A DNA stretch of 64,000 nucleotides, from contig DF239266.1 of the NCBI GenBank assembly GCA_000507305.1, positions 62,001-126,000 on the forward strand. Direction: 5' to 3'. Every line of letters begins with the position of its first letter. The first letter of the stretch is position 1. Made by a program: the position numbers and the translations under genes. The notes beneath the pieces are model-generated. The model was given only the letters and a program-made list of their open reading frames with translations, was not told the DNA's origin and did no database searches. Shown here one piece after another: positions 43,401-56,350 of this stretch. This stretch comes from Breviolum minutum Mf 1.05b.01 (taxonomy: Eukaryota; Sar; Dinophyceae; Suessiales; Symbiodiniaceae).

Positions 43401-45640
43401 TCAATGGCTCCAAGGCTGTATATTCAATACTCGATTTTGATTGAGATCCATATATATATATATATACATATATATATTAGATCCCTAAGAATCTAGCTAT
43501 GCCCTAAGAATCCGGAATTACACCGATTCCCACATTCCGAGCTTCTTTTCGGATGGGATTGGGTCACCCAAAACATCCGTTACTCGATCGGAATGGGTTT
43601 GGATTCTTAGGGCCCATCAATGGCTCAATTTGGACCCCCAAGAAACGCATGGAAAAATCATGGTTTTAAGTTGCAAGCCCTAAAAATATTGGATATAAGT
43701 TATAATAACCCCTGAAAATGATTGAACATGAAGGTATTTTGGGTTCCCCATGGACTGCATTTTTTACCCAAAGTCTGTGTATTGATTTTGCTTTTTATAG
43801 ATGGGTGTTTCCAAAAATAGGGTTACCCCAAAATGCATGGTCTATAATGGAAAACCCTATTAAAATGGATTATTAAAATGGATGATTTGGGGGTACACCT
43901 ATTTTTGGAAACACCCAGATATTGGGGAACCAACTTGGACCTCTGATTTGCCACTATTGCATATATTGCATCCCTCTCCCATAGGATCAATTGGGTCAAT
44001 GTTTATGGTGAATCTATGCCCTGGTAAAGTAACACGGAAGCTGAACATCACCTGTTTCAAAAGGAAATTCATCTTTCAACCCCGAATGTTTGTTGGTTCC
44101 CGCTGTTAGTTTTCAGGTTTGTATAGGTACTGGTATAGCTGCCATACTGCATTGACCCTACAAGATGGGACCCGAGCCTACCGTTGTAAATGGACTGAAG
44201 AAACAACTTTTTCAAATCAGCAATGAATAAACCTGGTTCTTTAGGGAATGTCGGGAATTATATTACCCAACTAAATAATGATTGTAATAAACCACTATAA
44301 GGATTACTGTTAAACAAGCAGTATTTCATGGAAGGTCAGGGTTTTATGGGTTTTTCATGGCTCAAATGGGTAAGTGAAGTTATTTCACCTTTTGTTTAGG
44401 TGGAATTATGGGCCCTTACTTACAACTTGCATACCATCCATTGGACTGGTATATTTATCCTATTGCCCGCCAGGGATCCTTAAAATAATGTATATTTGTA
44501 TGAAACAGTTGAGAAATAACTGCAACTTCATTACCCATACGGTTCATGGATATCTTGTAATTTACCTACATCGTTGGTTGATTTTTATGGGTTTTCATGT
44601 AGGTAAATATACAATCGCCCCATGGATCCTATGGGACTGGTAGGGTAGTAGTACACACCTTGATACTGTTGATGGAAGAAATCCTACACCACCTGGGATG
44701 GTGCCAAAACCTTGTAAATAGTGGGATTTCAACTACCAACCTCAACTGGTGCCGGATTTCTGAACCATCAACAGTTTGCCTGTACAAAAACATCATGTAC
44801 CTGGACCTTCCAGTTTAATATACCATCCCTTAGGGTTTAATTGGCACCCGGGCTGGAAGGTCAGCAGTATGGCTGAGATCTCGCGTCGGCTTGGGGTTTT
44901 CGAGGTGTGCTCTCCGGTTTGCTCCAATCCTGCGCATTTCTGGCCAAGACCATTTCCTTCTCGCCGACGGTGCGGCGAGCGGAAATTCGGGGAAAAGTCC
45001 GTTTGGGTGAAAAGTGAGACACAAATCTCAGGATTTGGATGTCTAGGGATAGCATTAACATACTGGGTGGTGGCAACTCACATATTTTTGGAATTCCTCC
45101 CGCCTTGGGGACATGTTCCAATTTGACTCATATGTTTTAATTGGATTGAATCCACCAACTAGCAAAATTAAATGAATAGTGCAATAATATAGAAGTACAT
45201 CTTCAAACATTTCGAATTTTTCACCATCTTTAAGGCCTTTAAAGTAAGCATTCCTAATTCAAATGGTCGGCAAATCGCAAAGAAAAAACACAGCTACCTC
45301 AACGTTGTTGAGGGTTAAGCACTGGCTCAGTTGATGAGTTCATGGGTGGGAAGGTTTTTTTTCTGGTGGATTTCGAACGGCCAAACTACGTGAAAATGGT
45401 GTCCACCATGGGAACCCACAACCTTCATTTTTAGGGGTTAGTTCACCCATAATTTGGGGTGTAAAACCTTCATTTTTCATGGTTTTGGGGTCCAAGGGCA
45501 ATGAGTCCAATGCTTCAACATTCCGTAAGGCTGAAAACAAAACATCTGGCGAAAGAATGACTTTCCAAACTATAGTTACGCTGGTATCCTATGGATATTT
45601 TTTCGAGTGTCTAGAAAAAACAATACGATTGGTTGTTTTC

Positions 45641-45738
45641 TAGGTGGTGGTTTCAAATATTTTTTTATGTTCACCCCTGTTTGGGGAAGATTCCCAGTTT
45701 GACTAATATTTTTCAGATGGGTTGAAACCACCAACCAG
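45641..45738. repeat. Family A copy
   Basis: Well-preserved ends TAGGTGGTGGTTTCAAATAT and GGTTGAAACCACCAACCAG. Confidence 0.8.
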
Positions 45739-45849
45739 TTTTGTGACTAAACAAAAATCATTAAAAAAACAAGAGGTATGGGTTTTGTTCCTTTGATGTC
45801 TGAAATTGAAGCACCCAACAGAAAACCATTGAACCTCCTAAGCCTATAT

Positions 45850-45962
45850 ACACTCCCTGAAATGAACATTTTCGCCCCTGACAATGGATGGTTGGAACAC
45901 TTTATCGTTTCCTTTTGGGATGGCTTATTTTCAGGGGCGAACTGTTAGTTTCAGGGAGGGTA
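45850..45962. repeat. Family D MITE-like element, type copy
   Basis: Ends ACACTCCCTGAAATGAACAT and GTTAGTTTCAGGGAGGGTA; the middle holds GGATGGTTGGAA and TTTCCTTTTGGGATGG. Other copies: 2292-2400, 31279-31379, 40218-40312, 41447-41532, 42895-43000, 47654-47770, 58963-59062, 61706-61826. Confidence 0.85.
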
Positions 45963-46904
45963 ACTTGCGTGTGTTGAAATTCGTTGACTTTGCCGATTTC
46001 AGGTTGAGTTACTGTAGGTTGGTGGTTTAGAAGATGTTGTTTTTTCATTTGTCACCCCGAAATTTGTGGTTTTTTTTCAGCGCTGAAAGCACCACCGTTT
46101 TTTGGGTTGGGACCCAAGTATTGGTTGTTCTCGTATAACATCCAGGGCCAGCGAAACTGAAAAGGTATGATTGAACACCCACCTGAAACACTAAACTAAA
46201 CCTCAGGAGGTATTTGGTGGATGTCTATGGGTTGTTTTCTTTTTGTGAGGGGTTTCATGAAAAAAATGCTGCTAAAAAACAGGAACCTCTTCAGCGAAGG
46301 GACGTCATGCAAGCCCTGTCCGTGGACAAGTCACTTGGCTCAGCGAAATCCGTTGTTTTTTTTCCGAAAAAAAAGCAGGGATCGTTAAATTACAAAGCTT
46401 GGGGGGGCGTGAAACAATGCAAGTGTATATGGTAATTTCCAGGGGTTTCCTTTATGTATAATGATTAATAATTAGCAGTGCATTGTTTGGGTTGGTAATG
46501 CTTCGGATGGTGAATTGATCATGGAAATTATGATAGATGTCACAATGAGACTAGACTATACAAACACAATCATATCAAACTACAAATTATACACACAATG
46601 CAGCTATTAGATAGCAATACATACATATTAGATGGTCGGATTTAAACCAAATATTTATATCCAACAGCAACAAAATAAGTTACCAACATGTGTTGTGTTT
46701 TTTCTACTAAGCATGTAATAATCCTGGTGGTGTCTGGCATCCTGGGTGGGGGGGTAGATCCAATGAATGACCTTTCCCATCCTGAGCATGGTCTTCAGCC
46801 CATACTTGGAGGATCATCCAGGACTTGGATACGTGGTTAGGATCACCCCCGCCCCCATGTTTTTTCACCATGTAGCCCCATTTGGAAGGGGAACCCTACG
46901 GTAA

Positions 46905-47156
46905 CCCTAGTCTTCCAGTCATACCGTACGTAAGGATCAATGTCAGTGTTTGGACCCTTTCACACTTCCTGAGGCGAAAGCCCATTACAGGGTTCAAACC
47001 TCAACACCTCCTGACAAGGTACCCCCCTGAAAACTAACATACCCCCTCAAAAATGATGGTTGGAAGATGTATTTCCTATTGAAATAGTCCCTTTTTTGGG
47101 GACATGTTAATTTTCAGGGGTGTAGTACTTGTTGGAGGATTTTGGAAGACTTAGGG
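46905..47156. repeat. Family C element split by a family D element
   Basis: The left half begins CCCTAGTCTTCCAGTCATAC and the right half ends GGAGGATTTTGGAAGACTTA. Between them lies a complete family D element (47021-47124). Confidence 0.75.
47021..47124. repeat. Family D element nested in family C
   Basis: Ends ACCCCCCTGAAAACTAACAT and ATGTTAATTTTCAGGGGTGT. Confidence 0.75.
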
Positions 47157-47319
47157 TTAGGGGACCTACCGATCACTATGATCATGGTGAGTATCTACTT
47201 ACTAAACATAGATTTAAGCTTGTTAGGTGGTTGGAAACCATAAAAAAGATTCCCCAGATGGTTGGTGAATAATAATTAGTGATTTACCAGAGTAGAATCC
47301 GTAAAAAAGCACATAAAAG

Positions 47320-47467
47320 ACACAAGTTTCACTGTGATGATCCTCCCAGCAGCCGTTTGTTCAGGCGCTCTGATCGCGATGCTACGCGACGTAGCAAGTT
47401 GTCTGTCTTCGAACTCACGGGCGACCCGAACACCAAAACGACGGTGGAAGTTGGCCGTGGAAGTTAA
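47320..47467 (+). CDS. Candidate plus-strand terminal exon
   Basis: GC-rich stretch reading SSRLFRRSDRDATRRSKLSV then FELTGDPNTKTTVEVGRGS and a TAA. It lies directly left of a complete family G element (47474). Not recognised. Confidence 0.4.
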
Positions 47468-47473
47468 GTAACA

Positions 47474-47651
47474 TACTTGGATGTCCGGTTGAAAGTTAGT
47501 AAAAGGTTAGTAAATGGGTTATTTCACCTACTTGTAAAGGGGGAATATAATATTAGGGTAACGGTTACAACTTAGACTTAGGGTTATAACTTATAACCCA
47601 CTTACTAACCTTTTACATCCTTTTACTATCTTCCAACGGGACATCCTAGTA
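47474..47651. repeat. Family G MITE-like element, type copy
   Basis: 178 bp with ends TACTTGGATGTCCGGTTGAA and TTCCAACGGGACATCCTAGT; the middle has GTTAGTAAATGGGTTAT and its complement. Other copies: 23404-23522, 27705-27837, 34397-34543, 34885-34985 (right end lost). Confidence 0.8.
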
Positions 47652-47891
47652 CTGCACACTCTAGAAAAATAACATGGAGCTTCCAAAATGAAGGTTGGAA
47701 GATTTTGGAAGATGTTTTTCCTTTTCAAATGAGGGATTTTCAGGTTCCACGTGAGTTTTTCGCGGGGTATCCTATAGGATCCCAGTGGGTTGGTTGATGG
47801 TTTGTCAGTTACGTTGGTTGGTTGGTAGTAAAAAAGTACATACCCTACTGGGATAATGTCCATCGTGCTTCGTAAATGGATTATAACCCCT

Positions 47892-47969
47892 CCCTAAGGA
47901 TCCAATCACCTCCTCAGCCAGGTATTTAGGGTCCATTACCATTCTCAGAAGGTGATTGGATCCCTAGGG
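47892..47969. repeat. Family L MITE-like element, type copy
   Basis: Ends CCCTAAGGATCCAATCACCT and AAGGTGATTGGATCCCTAGG. Other copies: 3076-3183, 23563-23668, 25860-25977, 39228-39345, 53872-53980. Confidence 0.8.
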
Positions 47970-48842
47970 CCTATACAAGGAGGGATCTCTTATCTTTGTA
48001 TATCCTAAGAATCCTGGTCATGAAGAAGTATGAAGTGAGACGGATACTGTAATCAATCCTACGAGAAATCGAATATCCAGGTCCAAGTGGGACGAATTTA
48101 TGTAGTTATACTATGACTGTACATGCAACAAAACATAAGAATCAACGGAATCCATGTAGATTTACATCTACCATTTTCAACTGGGATTTAATGGGTATAT
48201 ATGTTTTTGGCAGACATATTTTTTTTTCAGGGAAATCTCTTGGAATTCCCGGATTGGTGATGTTTTGTTTGCAAGAAGGACTAAAAGATTTTGGAGATTC
48301 CAGCTTGATGTGTGTGTTTTGCTGGGAGATTCTAGAACTGATCGTTCAACTCTAAGTGGGTGATTTGCGTTTTTTTTTTGCGAATGTTTTCTTGACCATA
48401 TTCCGGGTACCTTGTTGCATGGGAAAATCAACCCTAAAGATTGACAGGTATTGTTTTTTTGTGATGTAGGGTTGTTTCAGGTGATTTATGGCAAACCCTG
48501 ATATTCATCTAGCAGTCGTCATATTTTTGGATTGAATTTGTTGTCTTTTCTTCCCACCAGCATCCCTCCCTGATGTTTGATGAAAACATCCTTACAACTC
48601 CAGAAGTCTATCCCCAGAATCCTCAGTTACACAGGAAGGACTGACCATAGTATCCTTAGGATCCATGTGACAGTATGCATGGTATATCCCATAGTATCCA
48701 TGTTTGATGTATGGTATATTTAGCTACATTTACCATAAAAATCAACCAAATATAGGTAAATCTACGATACATGGATCCTATGGGGATTTACCTACATGTA
48801 CCATAAAAACCACGGGTTCAAAATCGCTGACCTGATCAGGAT

Positions 48843-48993
48843 TTAGATACCGGCGATGGACACACACCATTGGACGAAATTTGGCACAGTTGGCAATATG
48901 GATGGGACATGCCGATGCTTGGTTTGGCAATGAACAAAACAGCTTGGAGTCCTGGTTTATCCATGCCCAGACACTCAACGCATTGCAAATTTC
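48843..48993 (+). CDS. Plus-strand internal exon, unrecognised
   Basis: Reads YRRWTHTIGRNLAQLAIWMG then HADAWFGNEQNSLESWFIHA and QTLNALQIS, and ends at a strong donor (CTAG|GTAAAT). It begins after a possible TTTAG or CAG acceptor. It looks like genuine protein but I cannot name it. Confidence 0.5.
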
Positions 48994-49439
48994 TAGGTAA
49001 ATATAATATAGCACCCATTGAGTATTCGGGATGGGTTTCCCTTTGGTGTGTAACTCACATTGTTGAAAGAGAATTTGAAAGTGATGTCTCTTGCAATGTT
49101 CTCCAAGATGGTCGGAAAGTTTCAGAGTTCAAAAAGGTGTTCTTTTAAACCAACAAATTGAGCAAGTGGAAGTTTTGCAAAAAAAAGACGGGAGGACGTT
49201 TTAACTTTGTCTTCGAGTGTCTTGGGGTTAAAACTACCCATCAATTCAATGAGGCCAAAATTTGTTCATAAGCTAGTTGGTGTTTTTTTTACCCGTATGA
49301 AAAATATGAGTCAAACTGGATCATATCCTCAAAAGGGGGTTTCCAAATAAAGATCAGCTATGATCAGGTGCGTCAAGATATACCCCAAACAATCCATGTA
49401 TGGTGTATTTACCTACATTTACCATAAAAACCTTGTTGG

Positions 49440-50070
49440 TGCAGCTTACAACGTCTGCTGCAGTTCAACAGGCAATAACCGAAACCATTGAGCCTGGCAT
49501 GCTCCTCTCTCGCGGTTGGTGCACGCACAAGTACAAGCATACCGAAGACGGAGAAAGGCAGCAGGCAAAGGGTTCTGGCAATAGGACACATTTCTATTTG
49601 CTTGCATGTCGTGAGCATGCGGAAACCTCTGCAGGCCAAGAACTCCAGCCAAGCCTTTGTTTGGGCCATGCATACCACACAACCATGTGGTTTGAAGGCA
49701 CATGTTGCCTGTGATGCTGCAAGCCGGGCAAGCCGAAGAAGAGAAGAGAAAGTATAGAACACCATGGGAGGCGCGAAACCAAACCGCCCAAAAACCAAAA
49801 GACGAAAGACGCGGCAAAGAAAAGCCCCCGCACAGGGCACAAAGCGCCCAAGGACCGAACGTTGGTTCGCACACGTGTTCACACACACACATAGACTCAG
49901 TGGACGGGGCGGAATTGAATGGCGTTGCTATCGTTTTTTTTTCAAAACGCAGCAAGAACCGTGGGCAAAAATATGAAGGCATGGCAAAGGTGGTCGCATC
50001 CTGGAAGTTTCCACAAGTGTGGATGTCCCTTTGCCAAACCTTCACGAAAAGACTTAGACCCTGAGACATT
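49440..50070. other. Repeat-free stretch open on both strands, coding status unclear
   Basis: Several long frames overlap here, including a 207-codon frame on the minus strand and frames of 120 and 104 codons on the plus strand. The minus product is Cys/Phe-rich and has no motif. The plus frames are Lys/Arg-rich. GC content is higher than the neighbours, so it may contain a gene part, but I cannot choose a strand. Confidence 0.3.
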
Positions 50071-50900
50071 AAAAAAGCAATAGAGATTTCTTGGTTGTTT
50101 AATAGGGATTCCTACAAATGGCTTCTTAAAAATCCCCATCTAACTGGGTATTTTTTGATTTCATCCCCAATATACCCAAAACAACCACCTTGGCAATCCT
50201 GCGAGTCATGTGCACTTATTTGAGGTGGTTAATTAAGTGACCCCAAATCAAAGGTCTGTTTTTGTGACCTTCAACTCCAAGGTTTGGGAAAAACAATGGA
50301 AAAACGGCTGGGGAATCATCACCTGGCAATGAGGATTTGGGATATATCAATTTGCTTGTTGTTTTGTTCCGCTTTTTCGGAAAAGTTCCAAACATTGAAC
50401 AAAAATCCCACCAAATGGCGAGTTACGGGCTTTTACCTGTACTGCTAGCCGAAGGTCAAACATCATGTTAGACAAATCCAAGGATAAAAAGAAAAACTGT
50501 GCAGGTTTGATTTTGATAATTATTCAAAATAGGAAAATGTGAAGTGCAAAGATTCGCCAAAAATAGCAATTATATAAGCAATTGTAGAGAGTCCACTGAT
50601 TCATCAGCATTGATATATAACCTGAATATTTCACCATGTAAAGCAACATGTGATCACATGTCAGCTATCATGATCGCTAGCATAGAAAGTAGTATGATTT
50701 CTCGTACATAACCCCGAACCAGCCAAGGATGTTGTGTCATTTAAATTTCTCAAAATCACGTACTTAAGATGATGGACAAACCTCCAACTATTTTTGCGTG
50801 GTTTAATGGAGAGATATGGGTCCCAAAACCCAAACATGAGGCGCGGGGGGGAGAAAACAAGCAAACAACATCTTAATTTCCATGAAGTGCTGGTTCTTTG
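50070..50900. other. AT-rich stretch, nothing recognised
   Basis: No convincing frame or repeat was seen between the open region at 49.4-50.07 kb and the family A copy at 50918. Confidence 0.4.
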
Positions 50901-51079
50901 ATAGGGATGTTTATAATCTAGATGGTGGTTTCAACTCATTTGAAAATATAAGTCAAAATGGGAATTTCCCCAGGTCGGGGTGAAACTCAAAAAAATTGGA
51001 AACCACTTTTATTCCCCACAACTGGGTAGTATTTCATCCCCAACAAACCCCCCAAACAACCAGTTTGTTTTTTGTTTTT

Positions 51080-51216
51080 TTGTTGCGTGGCTCTTCCTTG
51101 ACAAGTTCGTGACCCAGGATTTGATTCAAAGTATGGTGGGATTGGAGCCGACAACTGTCATAGATAGCTTGCAACGAACATTGCAGGACTATTTGAGACA
51201 CTTGGTGGATCAATAA
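51080..51216 (+). CDS. Plus-strand terminal exon, unrecognised
   Basis: Reads VAWLFLDKFVTQDLIQSMVG then LEPTTVIDSLQRTLQDYLRH and LVDQ before a TAA. It has helical, amphipathic character. A family F element begins right after the stop. Confidence 0.45.
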
Positions 51217-51945
51217 AGGGGCCCGTCGATACGATCAGTGGGCCCCGAGCCACGAATAACTTCTATAAATGGCCGAAAATAAATGGGTCACTGGGGTTAT
51301 GACCCTACTTAGAGGGGTTATAACTCCATTTATAGGTGGTAGGGGCTCACCTTGTGTGGATATGGTTTGTTTGGGCATGCCTATTCCCGCTGGAAAACCA
51401 GTGAATAGTGAAGGTTAAAAACGGTGGTTCCCTTCATAAAAGTGCAGGGATGCATTGGGGGGCTCTGGTCATCCGAAATTCCTGACCCTTAATCTTTTCT
51501 ATAAGAAGCCGTTGGTATGTCCCTTTCGGGTCCGGGAGTTTTACCACCGATGAAAATCTGGGATGGGATGAAATCCTTACTCGAGTCGAAATCCGTTCCG
51601 ACCGATCGGAAGGGGTCTGGCTTGGGGTTTCCTGAACTGATGCTCGTAAGGTTGGGCCCTTGCAAAACTACGTGTTGGTTTCAAATTATTTTTTGTTATT
51701 TTCACCCATATTTGGGGAAAATGAACCCATTTTGACGACTATTTTTCAGATGGGTTGAAACTAGAAACCACCAACTAGTTATCTTCACAAATGTTGGTGA
51801 CCATGAAACCCTGAAAAAAAAGTCCCAAAACACCTAAAAGACACACAGTGTTTGTGGGAAGATTCTTTCAAAGGCATGAACTCCGTCATAGTGTCTCTCC
51901 GAGCGATTGGGGGTGTCCTTCATCACCGATACTCAGCATTACGTA

Positions 51946-52105
51946 TCAATGGAGTTTCCTGGTTCCCTTAATAGGTGGGATCGGTGATATGTAAGTCACC
52001 CAATTGGCAAGGACTATAAGTGGTGTATAAGTGGTATGTACTGCCAATTGGGGGATTATATATCACCGATCCCACCTATTAAGGGAACCAGGAAACTCCA
52101 TTGAC
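51946..52105. repeat. Family I long palindrome, type copy
   Basis: 160 bp whose arms (TTCCTGGTTCCCTTAATAGG and its complement, over about 50 bp) are nearly identical. A half copy is at 1506-1605 and a full one at 62717-62860. Confidence 0.9.
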
Positions 52106-52823
52106 AATATAGGTTCCATTACCATTCTCAGAAGGTGAGCCAGGATCCTTAAGAGTACGCTTCCTTGAACATCAATGTTCATTGTCAGGGTATGATGGCT
52201 TGATTGGTATTTAGGTACCAATCAGATACCCATAGGATCCCATGGGACTGGTATATTTTCCTTCAAATTTACTATCATTTACTATACACATCAACCATTC
52301 ATGTTGGAATACCTTGGTAGTTGCTAAAACCATGGTTCACGGAGATAAGCCATTCACAATTTTGATGGACGGAGGGTCCAAACCATTAACCATTCTGAGT
52401 GAACAGAAGTATAGAGCCATACGGTGGATGCAAACCAGTCGAGGTTGGTAGTTGAAATCGCATTATGTACAGGGTTTTACAGTATCACATCCCAGTTGGT
52501 TGTTTCGGATTTCTGAACCATAAAAAAACAGTATCCATTGCATCAAACCAAGTCCAGAATTTCTTCCTGGGATTTGAGAGCCCGGTTTTTTTGAAACACC
52601 TCCATATATCTCAATATATTATATTTTTACCTCCACTTTGCCCAAAACCCAGTAATGTAAAGCGAAAAATGGCATTGCATGTATTTTAAGTGTTTGCTAG
52701 GGTGTCCATGGAACAACAGCAACTAGTTGGCAAGTTGGTTTATTTCACCTACTTGCCGGAAGTTACAACCTTTACTAATATAGGAATTATAATCCATATA
52801 CTACAGGACTAAAAGTACCATAG

Positions 52824-52942
52824 CCTAAGGATCCGTTTGTATGTCCTAAGAAAGGGATTTTTTCCCCTACAATCCTATTGTTGGGATGGGATGTTTAGAC
52901 CATCAGACCTACTCGAATCGGGAAGGGTATGGATCCTTAGGG
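52824..52942. repeat. Family J copy
   Basis: Ends CCTAAGGATCCGTTTGTATG and GGAAGGGTATGGATCCTTAG. Confidence 0.8.
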
Positions 52943-52971
52943 ATAGACATCCCAAGTGGGTTTTTGGTTCA

Positions 52972-53062
52972 TGGATGAACCTAACCAAGGTGCTCCTGGT
53001 TGTCCAGTTTACAACTGGCCCATGGCAGATGCTGTGGCTAATGCTGTCGCTCTTTCGCAGGG
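52972..53062 (+). CDS. Candidate plus-strand exon
   Basis: Reads MDEPNQGAPGCPVYNWPMAD then AVANAVALSQ, ending at CAG|GGTGG. It starts just after a complete family J element (52824-52942). Confidence 0.4.
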
Positions 53063-53871
53063 TGGTAGGTACTATATTATCCTGAACCTCGAAGTACTGT
53101 ATTTGTTTTTGTTGTTTTCCGTCGTTTTGTTTCGTCACAAGATGGGGCCCGGGACCCTAGTTATAAGGTAGTTATATCCCCAGCAAAGCCTATGAAAAAC
53201 CCATGGTTGTAAATGGGTTGAAACCACTAGGGACAAATCCACGAAAATAGTAGTTAGGGGGCCCCTTTCTTGCAGGGGTCATTGAATGGGACCCAATTTT
53301 GGGAGGGATTAAGTAAACAGTGGAAATGTATGGTGTTGATTGATTGACATCCCTTTTTATGGTGCATTGTTTCTGGTCAAATTATAAGACCTCACACCAA
53401 ATGGTGGTGGTTTAGGAAGGGGAAATCCTCTTATTTCAGGGAAAAATAGGTTGGTGAAATATTATAAGTTGGCTTCCAAACTCTTCTCCTGTACTTATCT
53501 AATCTGACTTTTGGTGTGATTTTGGAGCAAAAAATTAGGTTGGTACGTACAAGGTGGGCCCCCACAAACGTTATAAATAGAGTCAAATAACACCTAGAAG
53601 TAAGCTGAAATATATAACCCCAGTGAAACCGATATTTTGTTCGGCCATTAAAAAGGCTTTATTTTCACTCCATGTTTAGCGTTCGTATGGAATTTCAATC
53701 CTCCATAATTTGGGACTATTTTAACCCTAGTCTTCCAGTCATACCCTGTGAGACGGAAATTTGAACCCCCTTTCTTCACGCCTCTTGAGGCTCGGCCTTT
53801 AGGGGGTCCAAACTCACACCTCCTCAGAAGGAATTTGGAATATTTTGGATGACAATGGTATCCCTAGGGAT

Positions 53872-53980
53872 CGAATCACCGAAAGTCAGATGATGAGCAA
53901 GGGGTGTGTAATCACCTCCAAAACGCAAGGAAAGTATGTGGTACCATTACCATTCTCACAAAGTGATTGGATCCCTAGGG
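53872..53980. repeat. Family L copy
   Basis: Ends CCCTAGGGATCGAATCACCG and AAGTGATTGGATCCCTAGGG. Confidence 0.8.
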
Positions 53981-54731
53981 GTAATAGTCTTTGCCTTCCA
54001 GGGGTTTCAATCTTTGCCTTTTGTAAGGTTGCATCATCTCACTATCGTGTACAAAGATTACCCCCGAGAGGTCGTCTGAACTGTGACGGACACTTGCCTT
54101 TTTTTTTGGGGGGGGGGAAACGCGCTGGACAAGGGTGAATGATGTGAATGTGTAGGGCGTTGAGGTGTTTCTTTTGTGGAACAACTCCGAAATATAGTAT
54201 AAACATCTATATGGATCATCTTTGTGTAGTTAGCTTGTGTTTACACATTTATATATACATATACATAACTATATATGTGTGTGTGTGTGCACTTTGTGCA
54301 GGTGTGTGTAGTAAATCTCCACTGGGATTTTAGTTAAAAACCGGATTGTAATCCCTCTAAGTAGGTTGTAAGTCCCGTAAGTAGCTTATAAACCAACTTA
54401 CTAACCCCTAGACATCCAGGGCCACCTGCTAAAAAAGGTATGACTGGACCCCAAAAATATACCTTGGGACAATGTTAATTGGCGGGGGGCCCACCTTGTA
54501 GTTTAAGAGGTCGGTAGTTTGGAGGATGTTTGGAACAGTGTTGGTCGCAAAATTAGGTACTCAGAGAAGTCCTCAGAATCTGAAGTTAATCTTAATACGA
54601 CTTCCTAATGCTGGATTGTGGTAGTTCATTCGAGCTATTGTTCATTCACAAATCGGCTGGTGATATTTTTTAACTTGAGACATACATATGTCTAAATCTC
54701 TTTCAGGCGGTGAGTTCCTTCTTTTTTGGTT

Positions 54732-54938
54732 TACACTCTAGTAATCTCACATAGCTCGCTGGAAAAGGCCTTTTTCCATAAAAAATATGCTTCTATTAGG
54801 TGGTGGTTTCAAATATTTTTTATTTTCATCCCTGTTTGGGAAAATGTTCCAATTTGACAACTATGTTTTAAATGGGTTGGTTCAACCACCAACTAGAAAT
54901 GGTGGATTTTCCAGGGCTATGTTGGAGTATTGGAGGGC
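54732..54938. repeat. Family P element split by a family A element
   Basis: Left P half 54732-54795 (ACACTCTAGTAATCTCACAT) and right half 54897-54938 (GGTGGATTTTCCAGGGCTAT). The family A element at 54796-54896 lies between them. Confidence 0.8.
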
Positions 54939-55317
54939 GATGTTTTTTTAGCCCCACTCCTTACCATCACGAATCACGATCTCATCCATCCCAAAATGGA
55001 TTCCCAACACCCAGGTCAGGAGTATCCAGGGCTATCCTTGGGTTGGACAGAGGAGCACCGAAAGATGTTCGTAGGATCAATGTATGGTATGAGTATATTA
55101 TTAGTATATTTACAAATTTTATTTCAGCAGAAAAAAACAGCCAAATGTTGGTAAATCTAAATGTGCATAGGTAAATAAGACTCTCTGGTTTATAATTTTC
55201 AAAAACATACGCTAAATCCATATACAGGTAAACATATACTATATATCCCATACACTGATCATTGTGTGTTCTGGCCGCATCTTTCCCGAAGCCTTGGCGC
55301 TGTTTGTTGTTTTTAGG

Positions 55318-55418
55318 TATAGAAAATTCATCCGGCCCCTTCGATGGGCCGCACCCGTGAGGAGACCAGCTTCGATCACTATTATGCTTGTGTGGCTGGG
55401 CTTGAATGGATTTCCGAG
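55318..55418 (+). CDS. Candidate plus-strand exon
   Basis: Reads KIHPAPSMGRTREETSFDHY then YACVAGLEWISE and ends at GAG|GTTTAA. GC-rich compared with its surroundings. A complete family C element starts 20 bp later. Confidence 0.4.
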
Positions 55419-55437
55419 GTTTAACGCTCGGAAAAAT

Positions 55438-55559
55438 CCCTAGTCTTCCAAATACCTTGTGAGTAGGTGTTTGGACCCATAAACACCTCCTGAGGTTCGG
55501 TCTTTAGGGGATCCAAACACCTACTCAAAAGGTATTTGGAGGATTTTGGAAGACTAGGG
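55438..55559. repeat. Family C MITE-like element, type copy
   Basis: A 122-bp near-perfect inverted repeat with ends CCCTAGTCTTCCAAATACCT and GGAGGATTTTGGAAGACTAG. Other copies: 23686-23716 (partial), 26582-26671, 27218-27290, 46905-47156 (host of a nested element), 53736-53850, 59213-59292. Confidence 0.85.
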
Positions 55560-55703
55560 AATCATAGAAACCACTGTGCGACCTGTGACTCTATTTCAAG
55601 GCAAGAATCGTCCGGTTTCCACTTTCTAAGTCTGACAAGAAAAGGTGATTTTTGCCTCGACTTTTCTGGTTTCAGGGGTGCAAATTCATGGCAAGACAAA
55701 GAA

Positions 55704-55807
55704 CTAGGTGGTGGCAACTCAAGTATTTTTTATTTTTACCCCTATCCCTGGGGAAATGATCCAATTTGACGAGCATATGTTTCAGGTGGGTTGAAACCAC
55801 CAACTAG
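55704..55807. repeat. Family A copy, GGTGGCAACTC subtype
   Basis: The left end has GGTGGTGGCAACTCAAG instead of GGTTTCAAATA. The same variant is seen at 45060 and 56755, so at least two subfamilies exist. Confidence 0.8.
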
Positions 55808-56350
55808 CATATATTCCGGTTGAAGACCCTAAATCTGTGGAGAATCTCATCATAAACAAGATATCTGGGCAAAAGTCATTGGATTTGAGAGGTTACACCC
55901 CCGATAACTATAGGCATTTTCTGAGTCCGTATAGGCATCCAGTCAAATTCTCAGGTTCTCCTGTATTTCCGTAGTCTTTACCAGAGGGTAAATCCACCTA
56001 GGTACTTAAAACATATAGCTGCCTGGAACATCCTATCTACCTTGTGTTAAATTGATGTTATACCAGCAAAGACATGATAGGAAGATGTTCCATTATGGCG
56101 ATTTGTTCGTGAAAACCGGAAGGTAAGTGGCCTATTAAAAACTATACAAGGTGCGCCCCAACCCCTATAAGTAGGTTGGGATAGATAACCCCAGTTACCC
56201 ATTTATTTTCGGCCATCCATACGGGATAGTTATAAACTCCATTTTTATAACCTTTGGCTCCGGTACCCACATTGTAGACATTTTGTTCGGTTTTCCGTTT
56301 TTTCGGGTATAGGAACCCTGTTGGTTCTATACGGATATGCTGGGTTTTAG

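Noticed and set aside
49446..50069. 207-codon minus-strand open frame as a gene
   Set aside because: Composition is odd (Cys, Phe and His rich, no motif), and long frames are open on the other strand at the same place. Listed only as unclear.
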